Below are positions 9,334 to 21,345 of a DNA stretch of 64,000 nucleotides, piece after piece. Below the pieces are notes generated by a model, which saw nothing but the letters and a program-made list of their open reading frames with translations, searched no databases and had not been told where the DNA came from. The stretch is taken from positions 6,617,358-6,681,357 of the forward strand of contig JAJEKV010000052.1 of assembly GCA_021234155.1 (NCBI GenBank). Reading direction: 5' to 3'. Made by a program: the position numbers and the translations under genes. This DNA comes from Isoetes taiwanensis. Lineage: Eukaryota > Streptophyta > Lycopodiopsida > Isoetales > Isoetaceae. Position 1 is the stretch's first letter, and every line of letters starts with the position of its first letter.

Positions 9334-11828
9334 TGCTGCCATGCTATGGCAGCATGTAAGAGCCAAGCACATATTAGCACTAATCCTATCAGTTTGGTTC
9401 AATTTGCAAGATATTAGGGGAATGCTTCACTAGCATACATTCAAGTTTGAAGAGCAAAGGAAGGACAATTGACTCAAGTCACTCAAAAGATACAAAAGGT
9501 CAAACAAGCAAAGGAAGTGTAGAGAAGAAGAGAAAGAAGACCCCTTGAAGAGCATTCCATGGTATGTGATCATTTATGAGCTTGGCATCTTTGGCATTTT
9601 TTTGATTTCCATCCCCATCCACTCCACCATCCCAAATAGCATTGAAACTTGGCTCCTTCCTCATACACCTCCCAAAGTCAAACTTGACCTTGAAAGTTCT
9701 TTCTAGTCAAAATACACCTTCATAAAACACCCACTTGCTTCATCATCCACTAGTTCAAGAGAGACTTGACTTAGTCATAACTTTGCTTATGAAGTCAACA
9801 TTCCATGCAACTTGAGCAAAATGTAGAGAGGCTTGCAAAATCCATAAGGGAAATGCTCAAAATTCAAATATGCCCAAGGAGATGCCTCAAAGATGCTCCA
9901 CAAAATTTTTGGCTTCCTAATGAGCACTAGATGTGCCAAGTCCCTCTACACCTCACTTCACACATCAAGACATCACACCCATCACCATGATATCCATTTC
10001 ATCTCAAACTCTCATTCAAATCAAAATTCATTTCAAAGCATCATTGTTGCCACATCACCTTTGACACCTCATCATTCACACACATCATCTCCACATCATT
10101 CTAAAATTTTGACTAGAGAGAATTTTCAAATCCAAGTGGGCTGACACGTCATCATTCCCATTGGCCATGTCATACCACCTAGCCATATCATCTCTTTCAA
10201 ATGCCACTTCATCCACTCCCCAAACTTTTTTCCAAATTCCAAAGAGCTCTATGGTGAAAAAAGATCCCAGAATATTATAGGGCACAAAAAAAAGATTCCC
10301 TAGAAAAAAAAGAATTTTGAGAAAAGGCCTTATTTTAGGCATGGTATATGTTTTCTAGGGAATCGTGCCATAGGGTTTAAGGGGTGCAAAAATTTTCCTA
10401 TCTACCCCCCCAGCCTAATTTCTCTTCCAAGACAATTCCCCCCTGCCGCGTGGAGCATCCGGGCGTGTGGGGCGGTGGAGGTACCGAATCCCACGTGGAC
10501 ACTGCACGCAATAATCAGAAGAAAATGATTTTTTAAGCCTTATATACTTTGTCTGCCAAATTGAATTAGGCCTGTGGGATATTTCTCTTCGAACTGCCAA
10601 AAACCTAAACCTGGAAAATGCCAAGATCCGTTCAAGCCGACCTAACAAACCATTAATTCATCACCTAAACTGGCCGAATCATCATGTTTAATGCCATGAA
10701 TGCTTAGTGCGGGCTAAAAGACAGAAGATTTGAAGGAAATGATGAAGATTTCAACGGAACAGTACATTCTACAAAAGGGGATTTTTCGCACAGAAGAGTT
10801 TCGAGGGCTTGAAGGCAAAGAAGATTTTTTGGCTTTGTAGAAGGACCGGCTTGACAACCTTGAGCTTGATCCTGACCTCCTATGTTTACCTTTGATCCGG
10901 ATTATTGACTTAATTCTCTGGATTTTTATGTGCACCTATTTCATCCTGTGCCCAAGACCCCGAGCTTGGGATGTTATATTGTATATTCTGAGTGACTGAT
11001 TTAATTGAAAATCCGACCTTTGCAGCAATTTGATTGAGTTGCTTTGTGATCTTTACCAAAAAAGCAAAAATTGTCATAGCTTGAGTATCTAGTGCCCGTG
11101 CATATTGTTAGCTGTGTGTAGTTTACCTGTGTTACAAATCCTTAGAAAGTGCAAAAGACAAATCCCTGCATTGCAATGGAGAGCTGGCATTGTTAGAAAC
11201 ATGAGGTATTGCACAACAAGTGTGGAGCATGGGAGAGCCACTGTTTGAATTTCAATCCTGTCAAACAAAGTATGTGGAAGTAGACAGCATTAGATACACG
11301 TACAGTTGACCCTTACAAAACATTATCTTTCAAGATCATCTTCTTCTTACAGTCTTAGGCTAAGAATTATCAAAAGAAAAAATTAGATCCCTTCTGGTCA
11401 AAAAAAAAAAAATAGTTGGCCCCTGGTGTGCAGACAAATCTGAGAGAGATAGAGTTGGTAGTTCCAGAAAATTCATCACCAATATCGAGTTCCAAATATC
11501 AGCTCTCTGTCAGGGATATTGACCAAAAATTGACTGAGTCAGTGATTTGAATCTCGCCCATCTAGCCTACTCTGACCTCGCTGAGTTTTTGCAGTCTGTT
11601 GGTGTCAAGTGTTGAGCACATCAAGGAGTGATATCCACACCTATAGCTTCATAGATCACATTCTGCAAGAGATTTTGTGAGGCAGACTTTTTTCTCTTCA
11701 GGGAAACACACTCCTAGTGATCTTTTGTGATTCTTTCTGGAATCTTTGCGCTTCAGAGTGGTTGCCTTAAGCAACCTGGAGGTTCTAAACCACTGAGGTT
11801 GAAGGTTTTGCCAGGAACACCTTCAACA
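9334..11828 (+). repeat. 5' LTR of the Ty3 element (2,495 bp)
   Basis: It starts TGCTGCCATGCTATGGCAGCA, a perfect 9-bp stem hairpin (TGCTGCCAT/ATGGCAGCA), and ends CACCTTCAACA. It carries small open frames (for example 9893-10144) that recur in the other LTR and have no coding support. A short GC-rich patch near 10405-10480 is where the two LTRs differ most. Confidence 0.9.
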
Positions 11829-11831
11829 TTT

Positions 11832-11849
11832 TGGAGGTTCTACCGAGAT
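11832..11849 (+). other. primer-binding site matching tRNA-Gln
   Basis: TGGAGGTTCTACCGAGAT begins three bases after the 5' LTR. Its reverse complement ends ...TCTCGGTAGAACCTCCA, which is the 3' end of a plant tRNA-Gln including CCA (one apparent difference from the tRNA-Gln 3' end I recall). Minus-strand DNA synthesis of the Ty3 element would start here. Confidence 0.8.
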
Positions 11850-11871
11850 CATCTTCCTGGAATCTGGACTC

Positions 11872-12704
11872 ATGGCACCAAGAAGAGTTAATGAGACATC
11901 TGAGCCTACTGAGACACAGGATAATCATGAAGCTACTGCTACACCTACTGTCACCATACAAGCAACTGCAGGCATGCCTTATCAATACTTTGAGTTAAAT
12001 GTGCCTACTCCAGTCCCTGTTTTTGATCCGAGCATGAATGCCAACAATTTCCTCAAGACTTTTGAAGAATACTATCAAGAATATGGTCACAAAAAAGGCT
12101 GTAAGTTTTCTGAGTTTAAGAAATGTTTCAAGAATGATGAGGTAAGGGCTTGGTTAGAATATGTCATAGATTTAGGCACCAATTCTTGGGAAGAACTGGT
12201 AAAAAGTTTCTAGCAAGGTTTGGAAGAGTCTTGGACCCCCAAGATTTAATATTTGAGTTGCAAACTTTTCGCATCAAACATGGTGAAAGTGTGCAGCAGT
12301 ATGTTGAAAGATTCAATCACTATCTTGTCAAATGCCAAATCAATCATGTTCCTAACCATACATTGCATCTAGTGGCTTCTTTTATCAGGGGATTAAGCAG
12401 CAGACCAAGAATACACAGAAAGCTCTTGAAGATCCAAAAACAGGAGGGATTTGATACAATACACAAGGCTTTCACCAAAGCCACTGAAATTGCTGATATG
12501 ATATCATACTTACCAGATGACATACACTCACCAAGTGATCCTTTTTTTCCAGATTATGAGCAGGAGTGTATGGGATCAGCACACATGACTGTCTATGCTA
12601 TCCAAAAGGAAAAGAAAAAGGTTAAGGTGGAAGATGATGAGGCTCTGCGTGAAAGATGTAAGAGAGAGATCACCAAGGTATCTCGAGGCAATTGGTTGAG
12701 GTAA
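11872..12704 (+). pseudogene. gag of the Ty3 element, frame-broken
   Basis: The start is at 11872. The first frame (to 12213) has the N-terminal capsid region, with a WEELVKSF segment typical of plant Ty3 gag ('W..L...F'). A second frame (about 12190-12704) continues the capsid homology (FRIKHGESVQQYVERFNHYL). The two join across the A run in 'GGTAAAAAGTTTCTAG', where the first frame runs into TAG. This is either a single-base change or a frameshift site. Cysteine-rich sequence of a zinc knuckle follows at 12745-12930. The Gag polyprotein would package element RNA into virus-like particles in the cytoplasm. This copy cannot make it in one piece. Confidence 0.7.
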
Positions 12705-12744
12705 CTAAACAACCGCAAGAGTTGAAGCTCAAAATTTGAAAAGA

Positions 12745-12930
12745 AAACTTACCCCCATGTGTGCATTGCTTTAGAGATACTCACTCTTCCGATTATTGCT
12801 GGTATAGGCCATGCACTAAGTGTGGAAAAAAGATGTCACTTTGGTAAAGAATGCCCTGTGTGTGAATTTTGTAAAAGGTCAGTAGGACATTATGAGGATA
12901 GGTGCAAAGTGTCAAAGAATATTTTGCCGT
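12745..12930 (+). pseudogene. zinc-knuckle remnant at the gag-pol junction
   Basis: Cysteine/histidine-rich codons occur in alternating frames: PCVHCFRDTHSSDYCW, then PCTKCGKK, then CPVCEFCKR...GHYEDRC. The pattern fits a double CCHC-type nucleic-acid-binding region at the C-terminal end of Gag, now interrupted by stops and frame shifts. Confidence 0.5.
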
Positions 12931-13093
12931 GACAAGAAAAATCTAAAATTGGTGAACCAAGTGCATCTATAAGGTTTGTGCGGGGAAGTTGAAGAGCAAG
13001 AGGAGATTATGGCTGTCCACACGGAAGGATGAATAATGCCAAAGAGAAAGAACTAGCTTTTGAGGAAGCCGAGATTTTGAAACATAAAGATCT

Positions 13094-16000
13094 TTGAGCA
13101 AGCGTTGGTCGTGCCTCCTCCTCCCTGCTCAAAAATTCGTCAAGAAGGAAAAAGAGTGTGAGGATTTTGAATATTTATTGAAGAATTCTAAAACTGTAGA
13201 TTTCTTCGACCCTGCTCAAGATAGCCCCCCTTCTTACGGAAGAAAGGTGCTCAATCTTACTAAGGAAGATGAGTTTGCCCTGACAAACCACATTGATGAG
13301 CACATGCTCACTCAGGATGATAATGATCCTGGAGCTTTCACTTGTGTTGCTAAAATGGAAGGAAAAATATTAACCAAAGTTCTGCTAGATGGAGGATCAC
13401 CCTTGAACGTGATGCCACACCATGTCATGAGACTATGTGGACTAGAAATAGACAAGAAGGCTCCAATGATCTTGAAATCTTTCTCTAACTCTAAAATCAA
13501 TCCAGTGGGAATAGTTAGCAATGTGCCTATTGATGTTGAAGGAATAATGGTTGCAGCTAACTTTGTTGTGGTTGCTTTTGAAGGAATAGGGGACAAATCA
13601 GATATATATGACTTACTTTTGGGCAGAAGGTGGCTTTCTACAGTAGACGCTAGGCCTGTGTGGTCAAGAGGAGAATGTACCATCTCAAATGGTAAGAAAA
13701 AGGTAACATTGTATAATAAGTTAGGAGAGTTTGAAAGCATGAATTTCATTGAAGAAGAAATGTTGATATCACATCCATGTGGAGAATTTGAACTGGATAT
13801 AGTAGAGTTGGAGTCTAGCATAAAAATCTCAAAGGAGTTAGCTTCAACCAGGTTGAGCAATTTTGCTTATTTATGGTTTGATGGTGGTGTCTCCAAAAGG
13901 CTTAATGTGGCATCTTCTGCTGCTATTCTCAAGGATGCTTCCAACAGGTTGCTGGCTAAAGTAGGAAGAATTTATCCTAATGTCACTTCTAATATGGCAG
14001 AATATAAGGCATTGATTGCAGGTCTTCAAGAGGCAAAAAATCTAAACATCAGGAATGTAATTATCTTTGGAGACTCTCAGCTTGTCTGCAGGCAAATATC
14101 AGGAGAATATCAGGCCAAGAATGAAGACATGTTGCAGCTCAAAAATCAAGCCATGCTGGAACTGAAGAATTTTGATACCTGGAAACTCTGCCATGTTCCA
14201 AGGGAGCAAAATGGTGAAGCAGACTCGTTGTGCAGAAGTGTGCTACTGGAACATTTGGCTGAGGGAGCAATTCAAGAGGAGGAACTTGAGAGGAGAGATC
14301 TGCAACAGCTATACCCCATCCTGGTAATCAATGCAAGTGAAGACAAACAGGTAAGGGAAGCCAAGGTCAATAAGAAGGGTCTAGATAGGGTGTTATATGT
14401 TGGAGATTTGTTCAGAGAAGAGGATAATTCTTTGGTTACCAAATTTTTTGATGATTGGAAAGATATCTTTGCTTGGGATTATGATGAGTTGGTGGGAATT
14501 GACAAGAGCATTTGTGAATTTGAAATTAAGATAAAGGGAGGTATGAAACCTGTTATACAAAAGCTAAGAAGAATCAATGCTTCTCTATTAGGTCTAATCA
14601 AGGAAGAATTATACAAAATGAAAGATGTAGGTGTGATTACTGAAATTGTGAACCCTGAGTGGCTATCTTGCATTGTTCCTGTTGAAAAGAAAAACAAGGC
14701 CATTAGGATCTGCATAGACTATAGAGACTTAAACAAAGCTACTGTCAAAGATTGTTACCCTTTGCCATTTCTGGAAGAGGTGTTGCATGCTGTAGCAGGG
14801 AAAGAGATTTACTCATTCTTAGATGGCTTTTCAGGTTTTAATCAGATAAGCATCAAGGAAGGTGATCAGCCAAAAACTTCATTCATCACACCTTGGGGAA
14901 CATTTGCCATGAAAAGAATGCCATTTGGATTGATGAATGCTTCTGCAACATTCCAAAGAGCCATGGATGCAATTTTTAAAGAAATGCCAGCTAACATTTT
15001 TCGTGTATTTTTGGATGATCTTTGTTTGGGAACTTCTCTGGAAAGACATTTTGATATGCTAACCATGTTGTTTGACTTGTGTAGAAAGGGAGGAGTGAGT
15101 TTGAACCCCAAAAAGTGTGTTTTTTTATCATCAAAAGGAGAATTGCTGGGGCATGTAGTATCTACAGCAGGAATTCAAATATCTGACAGTAAGATTGAAG
15201 CCCTAAGGAAATTGACACCTCCAAAAACCCTCAAACAGGTTAAAAGCTTCATAGGGATGACCAGCTTCTTGAGAATGTATGTCCCTCATTTTTCCCACAC
15301 CATAAGCCCAATCTCTAGCCTCACAAAGGTTGGGAAGTTCTCCAAAAGTGAAAGCAAACACATCCTAGTAGATTGGGATGAGCAATGCCAAAATTCTTTT
15401 GACAAGATCATTGATGCCATTTGCAAATCTATCCTGCTAAAACCTCCTGATCTAGAGAAGCCCTTCAAAGCTTATATCAGTGTGACAAAAAAAGCAATTG
15501 GTTTGGCACTGCTGCAAGGGGACCATGTAATTACTTTTGCAAGCAAGATGTGGTCTGATACTGAAATTAGATATCCCAGGTTGGAGAAAAGTGCAGCAGC
15601 CCTGATGTTTTTAATAGAGAGAGAAGGACATCTTCTTCAAAACAATCAGGTGCAAGTGTTCATGAGGCAAAATCCTTTTTCACTCCTATTTGCAAAAAAG
15701 CAGCCAAAGGCCAAATTGTGCAGGTGGGCTTGTAAGATCCAAGCTTATGATATTACTGTAAAGGTGGTAAAGTTGATCGAGAATCCCAGCTCCTATCTTC
15801 CACTTGTGTTGTTTGAGCATGAAGATCAAGATGGTTTGTGTGTTGATGACAATCTAACAAACTTGATCTCTTTTGATGCAGAAAACATTGATTGGCAATT
15901 TGACATCATAAACTATCTGGAAAGCAATGAGTTACCTAAGAACTTGAGTGGCAGTCAAGAAAGAAGATTTAGGGACAAGTGCAAGAAGTTCAGGATAATT

Positions 16001-17170
16001 GAAGGGATCCTATGCAAAGTTGACAAGGAAGGAGTCTTGCTGAGATGTGTGGATAAAGAAGAGGCTAGAATGATAATTGAGGCGTGTCATGAGGGAGTTT
16101 GTGGAGGACACTTTGCAGCAGACACAACTGCAAAAAAGATTTTAAGGTCAGGATACTTTTGGCCTACTCTCTTTAAGGATTGTTATGAAACTATAAAATG
16201 CTGCCATAAATGTCAGATTTTTGGCAAAAGAACCTTGCAACCAGCTGCCCTGACTGCCATAATTTCCCCTGGACCTTTCCAAATGTGGGGGCTGGATTTT
16301 ATAGGCCCCATAGACCCACCTTCCTCAGCTCAACACCAGTTTATATTAGTTGCCACTGATTACTTTACCAAATGGGCAGAGGCAATTCCTTTGAGAGAAG
16401 CCAATGTCCAAGCCACTGCAAGGTTTCTACATGAAAATATCTGTGCCAGTTTTGGTATCCCTTTCAAAATTGTTTCTGATAGAGGCAGCCAATTTGTCAA
16501 CCATGCAATTGCATTACTTCTAGCCACCTTGAAAGTCAAACACACCAAAAGTTCATCCTATTACCCTCAGGGAAATGGCCAGGCAGAGTCAACCAATAAG
16601 ACTCTCAAATCAATCCTGAAGAAGACCATCAGTGTTTCAAAAAAGGATTGGCATTTAAAACTCCATGATGCACTTTGGGCATACAGAACTACCATCAAAG
16701 TGGCCATAAAGCACACCCCTTTCAGTTTGGTGTATGGGATAGAATCAGTATTGCCTATAGAATTAGAGCTTCCATCACTCAGACTGGCCTATCAGATAAA
16801 TTTGGAAATGGATAATGCTCTAAAAGACAGATTTGTGAGATTGATGCAGCTTGAGGAGCATAGATATGAGGCTGAGAATGCAATAATGAGGAAAAAGGCC
16901 AAGGATATTGCAGCCTTCAAAGCAGCACATAAATTACAGGGAGTCTTGAAAGAAGGAGAGTTAGTGTTAAAGTGGAACAAAGCAAGGGAAGATATGGCAA
17001 CAAAGTTCGAAAATCTTTGGGAGGGACCATTTGAAGTAATAGGGACAGCTGGCAAGGATTCATATTGGCTGAAGGATATTGCTGATGGCAGAGAATTGAT
17101 GAACCCTATCAACATTGTGCACCTAAAAAGGTATTGGCAACAACATGTTGCCCTTGCTCTGTTCAACTAA
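13094..17170 (+). CDS. Ty3 pol polyprotein with an extra RNase H between protease and RT
   Basis: Domains in order (residues approximate): retropepsin-like protease with DGGS (Asp99); a complete RNase H with its four acidic residues (WFDGG Asp263, AEYKAL Glu303, FGDSQ Asp327, GEADS Asp377); reverse transcriptase with FLDD (Asp641, Asp642); a second, degenerate RNase H (KAYISVTKKAIG, LEKSAAAL, FMRQNPF) that lacks the usual Asp in the first and third motifs; and integrase with an HHCC finger (CHEGVCGGH...CCHKC) and catalytic Asp1068, Asp1129 and Glu1165 (DD35E). In Tat/Ogre elements the additional RNase H normally lies after RT-RNase H. The ORF is fully open, so the enzyme part may be functional even though gag is broken. 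The first in-frame Met is used as the start. The true N-terminus may come from a Gag-Pol fusion. Confidence 0.9.
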   Translation: MSKRWSCLLLPAQKFVKKEKECEDFEYLLKNSKTVDFFDPAQDSPPSYGRKVLNLTKEDEFALTNHIDEHMLTQDDNDPGAFTCVAKMEGKILTKVLLDGGSPLNVMPHHVMRLCGLEIDKKAPMILKSFSNSKINPVGIVSNVPIDVEGIMVAANFVVVAFEGIGDKSDIYDLLLGRRWLSTVDARPVWSRGECTISNGKKKVTLYNKLGEFESMNFIEEEMLISHPCGEFELDIVELESSIKISKELASTRLSNFAYLWFDGGVSKRLNVASSAAILKDASNRLLAKVGRIYPNVTSNMAEYKALIAGLQEAKNLNIRNVIIFGDSQLVCRQISGEYQAKNEDMLQLKNQAMLELKNFDTWKLCHVPREQNGEADSLCRSVLLEHLAEGAIQEEELERRDLQQLYPILVINASEDKQVREAKVNKKGLDRVLYVGDLFREEDNSLVTKFFDDWKDIFAWDYDELVGIDKSICEFEIKIKGGMKPVIQKLRRINASLLGLIKEELYKMKDVGVITEIVNPEWLSCIVPVEKKNKAIRICIDYRDLNKATVKDCYPLPFLEEVLHAVAGKEIYSFLDGFSGFNQISIKEGDQPKTSFITPWGTFAMKRMPFGLMNASATFQRAMDAIFKEMPANIFRVFLDDLCLGTSLERHFDMLTMLFDLCRKGGVSLNPKKCVFLSSKGELLGHVVSTAGIQISDSKIEALRKLTPPKTLKQVKSFIGMTSFLRMYVPHFSHTISPISSLTKVGKFSKSESKHILVDWDEQCQNSFDKIIDAICKSILLKPPDLEKPFKAYISVTKKAIGLALLQGDHVITFASKMWSDTEIRYPRLEKSAAALMFLIEREGHLLQNNQVQVFMRQNPFSLLFAKKQPKAKLCRWACKIQAYDITVKVVKLIENPSSYLPLVLFEHEDQDGLCVDDNLTNLISFDAENIDWQFDIINYLESNELPKNLSGSQERRFRDKCKKFRIIEGILCKVDKEGVLLRCVDKEEARMIIEACHEGVCGGHFAADTTAKKILRSGYFWPTLFKDCYETIKCCHKCQIFGKRTLQPAALTAIISPGPFQMWGLDFIGPIDPPSSAQHQFILVATDYFTKWAEAIPLREANVQATARFLHENICASFGIPFKIVSDRGSQFVNHAIALLLATLKVKHTKSSSYYPQGNGQAESTNKTLKSILKKTISVSKKDWHLKLHDALWAYRTTIKVAIKHTPFSLVYGIESVLPIELELPSLRLAYQINLEMDNALKDRFVRLMQLEEHRYEAENAIMRKKAKDIAAFKAAHKLQGVLKEGELVLKWNKAREDMATKFENLWEGPFEVIGTAGKDSYWLKDIADGRELMNPINIVHLKRYWQQHVALALFN

Positions 17171-17832
17171 AATCTCTGTGGTAAGATGTAGCTAGGTTTA
17201 GTTAGTACATAGGGTTAAAGCTAGATCAGTTAGGCCTGTCTTAGTAAGTGTAGTTCTGCTCTAGAGTTGTTATTTGTGTATTAATGAGTTTATAAGTGTT
17301 GCTATGCAGATTGTGATCAACTGAGGGAGTGAATTGATACTAATGATCATAGTTCCATGCAGGTGCACCTGAGCATGTCTTTTACACATCTCTTCCATTG
17401 CACTACATTGATCTTCATCATCTGGAGTTGCTGACATTGCCTCCACACCAGCAACTTACTCATACTAACAAGCTTTATCTTCATATGCAGGTGCATTCCT
17501 ATGTTTATCTCCATCTGTCATCTGATCAAGAGTTGACCTCATTGCATCAGAAAACCCTCCTACATTGCCAATAAATTTCCCAAGCTGCTGTCATACCACC
17601 ATCCTGCAGCTTCTCATAACTAAAGAGATTTATTTTCCATGCAGGTTCATCTGAAAGTAACATCATATGCACGTTCATAATATCAAATCTATCACTTTCC
17701 AATCCATATGCAGGTCATTGAGTTGCCAACCATATTCTCATATTGGCAACTGGCTGGAGAACATGTCAAGAGTTATCAAGCAGCTAGTCAAAAAGGGCTG
17801 GAAGACCAGCCTTCTCTTTTAGTTTGGCATAA
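17171..17832 (+). other. 3' internal non-coding region of the Ty3 element
   Basis: No coding sequence is seen between the pol stop and the 3' LTR. Five loosely repeated segments contain 'ATGCAGGT(G/T)CA' (about 17357, 17487, 17640 and 17708, with variants), suggesting degenerate tandem units. A purine-rich stretch (AAAAAGGGCTGGAAG, about 17790-17804) may be the polypurine tract, but it lies about 30 nt from the LTR, so the assignment is weak. Confidence 0.4.
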
Positions 17833-20800
17833 TGCTGCCATGCTATGGCAGCATGTAAGAGCCAAGCACATATTAGCACTAATCCTATCAGTTTGGTTCA
17901 ATTTGCCAAGATATTAGGGGAATGCTTCACTAGCATACATTAAAGTTTGAAGAGCAAAGGAAGGACAATTGACTCAAGTCACTCAAAAGATACAAAAGGT
18001 CAAACAAGCAAAGGAAGTGTAGAGAAGAAGAGAAAGAAGACCCCTTGAAGAGCATTCCATGGTATGTGATCATTTATGAGCTTGGCATCTTTGGCATTTT
18101 TTTGATTTCCATCCCCATCCACTCCACCATCCCAAATAGCATTGAAACTTGGCTCCTTCCTCATACACCTCCCAAAGTCAAACTTGACCTTGAAAGTTCT
18201 TTCTAGTCAAAATACACCTTCATAAAACACCCACTTGCTTCATCATCCACTAGTTCAAGAGAGACTTGACTTAGTCATAACTTTGCTTATGAAGTCAACA
18301 TTCCATGCAACTTGAGCAAAATGTAGAGAGGCTTGCAAAATCCCTAAGGGAAATGCTCAAAATTCAAATATGCCCAAGGAGATGCCTCAAAGATGCTCCA
18401 CAAAATTTTTGGCTTCCTAATGAGCACTAGATGTGCCAAGTCCCTCTACACCTCACTTCACACATCAAGACATCACACCCATCACCATGATATCCATTTC
18501 ATCTCAAACTCTCATTCAAATCAAAATTCATTTCAAAGCATCATTGTTGCCACATCACCTTTGACACCTCATCATTCACACACATCATCTCCACATCATT
18601 CTAAAATTTTGACTAGAGAGAATTTTCAAATCCAAGTGGGCTGACACGTCATCATTCCCATTGGCCATGTCATACCACCTAGCCATATCATCTCTTTCAA
18701 ATGCCACTTCATCCACTCCCCAAACTTTTTTCCAAATTCCAAAGAGCTCTATGGTGAAAAAAGATCCCAGAATATTATAGGGCACAAAAAAAGATTCCCC
18801 TAGAAAAAAAGAATTTTGAGAAAAGGCCTTATTTTAGGCATGGTATATGTTTTCTAGGGAATCGTGCCATAGGGTTTAAGGGGTGCAAAAATTTTCCTAT
18901 CTACCCCTGACCTAATTTCTCTTCCAAGCCAATTCCCCCTGCCGCGTGGAGCATCCGGGCGCAGGGGGTGATGGAGGTACCGAATCCCACGTGGACACTG
19001 CACGCAATAATCAGAAGAAAATGATTTTTTAAGCCTTATATACTTTGTCTGCCAAATTGAATTAGGCCTGTGGGATATTTCTCTTCGAACTGCCAAAAAC
19101 CTAAACCTGGAAAATGCCAAGATCCGTTCAAGCCGACCTAACAAACCATTAATTCATCACCTAAACTGGCCGAATCATCATGTTTAATGCCATGAATGTT
19201 TAGTGCGGGCTAAAAGACAGAAGATTTGAAGGAAATGATGAAGATTTCAACGGAACAGTACATTCTACAAAAGGGGATTTTTCGCACAGAAGAGTTTCGA
19301 GGGCTTGAAGGCAAAGAAGATTTTTTGGCTTTGTAGAAGGACCGGCTTGACAACCTTGAGCTTGATCCTGACCTCTTATGTTTACCTTTGATCCGGATTA
19401 TTGACTTAATTCTCTGGATTTTTATGTGCACCTATTCACGAGAGCTGTTGGATAGGCATATTCACCCCTTATTCCTTAATCTACACCGTACGTAAAGTTC
19501 CTCGTTTGTGGGGTATGCAAGTACAAAATTTGCTATACTGTATAACAAGATTCACAAAATACTATAAGATTTCAAGGAAATACTATATGGTGTTAATTTT
19601 GTACGTGCAAAATACAATTATGAGGGCTCTCGCTGTCCTACGTCACCCCCCGTGTGAATATGCACCCAAACCAAAGGGGGTTTTAGGGGGAATTTAATTT
19701 AAATGTGTTGGAATGCAATGGTTTATGTTTGCATTAATATTATGTGTTGTTTATTAATATTATGTGTTGTTATGTTGGGAAATTTTTTGGGCCCTTCGGG
19801 CCCTAATATATGCACAAAAAAGAACGACATGCAAGAGCAGGATTAAAACAATTTAAAAGTAGAATTAGGAAATGCTGAGTAATATATATTTTCGTGGTCC
19901 CAATACATGGGAATAAGTGTAGTTATCATATGTTATGAAGTTTCGCCAACCTTCAATTGGTGCAAACCTTATCACATAATTATGAAATCTATTAATATCA
20001 TCAGAGTAAGGAATTATATTATGTAATCAAATTCAATCATTCACCAAATTACAAGAAATAAAACTGCAGCCTAATGATAGCCTTATCAAGTTCTTATTTC
20101 ATAACTGCCAGCCCTAGTGACTGCACAAAAACCCTTGTAAGCACGATATTCAACATTTTCGCATTCCATCTTATCTACTTTCAGGCCTGAAAGTGCAACT
20201 TCAAGAACCTTAAAGCCAACTAGTAAGGTCTGTAGAAATTATGTGATGCCATGGTAAATTAATGACTATAGCATCCTGCATAGCCTGGTAGGCAGCCTCT
20301 ATAGCTCTGGCAGCTATTTCCTCACATATTCTCCAGTGGGATCAATCTCATAGCTTTCATCCTCACCATTCACATTCTATGTTGCTGTCTACAATGGTGA
20401 TATGCAACAAGCCTTGTCTTGCAGGGCGCATTCTGCTAACAGATAAATACTCATGAAATAAGATCTGCCCAGAAAGGTATTGCCACAGCAGACAGCCCAG
20501 AACATATGGCAAATTGCGCATCACTTATTATCGTATGCAAAATCCTTTCATATCCGCTTCAAGCTGACTTCAACTAACAAGGATGCATTGTGTTCAGGCG
20601 GCCTAATATTGTAGCATAAGAAAACAAATGTTCAATTCCACGACCTGCCTTGCAGTGAGCAAGCTCCACGACCTGCCAGAGAAGATAAACAACAGGATAT
20701 GTAAAACAAATACAAGAACCTGGTAATATTTTAATTATTCCTGCCATTCCGCGAATGCTTACAAGCTGCTTTGTTCGCAGTTGACTTGCCATGCAGTGAG

Positions 20801-21270
20801 CAAGCTCCACGACCTGCAAGAGAAGATAAACACCATGATATGTAAAAGGAATACAAGAACAAACAACAGGTTTAGTTTAGGGCAGATGGACAAACAAATG
20901 GTACAGATCACGGGGAGGAGCGACCCACGACTTCAACCTGGATTTGCATCCATATTTCGTCCAAGCGTTTCTGGTTTGCCGTCATGCCATGCTCTGCCGT
21001 GATTGAATGCCATAGGTTAACACCAGTGGGCCGGAGCTCTAAATCATGAGGTCAGTGTTGAAGATTTTACCATGGGTATTTTGATGAGTCTTACCTAATT
21101 CTTTCAATGCTATGAAACAAACAATGGGGCTGTCGATTTAAAAGCTTCAAGTCGAGAAGTCATTATTTGGGCAATCTTGAATTCTAGCACTATGAAAGAT
21201 TCACTTGAAGCTGAACCTAGTGGTGCTCTTGTAGCCACGAAGGAAAATGCCAGCCACAACAAGGGCTCGA

Positions 21271-21345
21271 TAATGTTGCCCGAATTGTAACAAATTGGGC
21301 CACTCGGCCCGACATTGCAATGAAGATTCTAGATCGGATGAGGAG
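21271..21345 (+). pseudogene. CCHC zinc-knuckle coding fragment
   Basis: The frame reads CPNCNKLGHSARHC, a perfect CX2CX4HX4C knuckle, followed by an acidic/serine tail and a stop. A stop also lies just upstream in this frame. Such knuckles occur in retrotransposon Gag and in plant RNA-binding proteins. With only about 30 codons the source cannot be told. It lies inside the LTR insertion. Confidence 0.45.

Noticed and set aside
9893-10144. 83-aa frame present twice (also 18393-18644)
   Set aside because: Both copies lie at the same place in the two LTRs. Identity reflects LTR duplication, not gene conservation.
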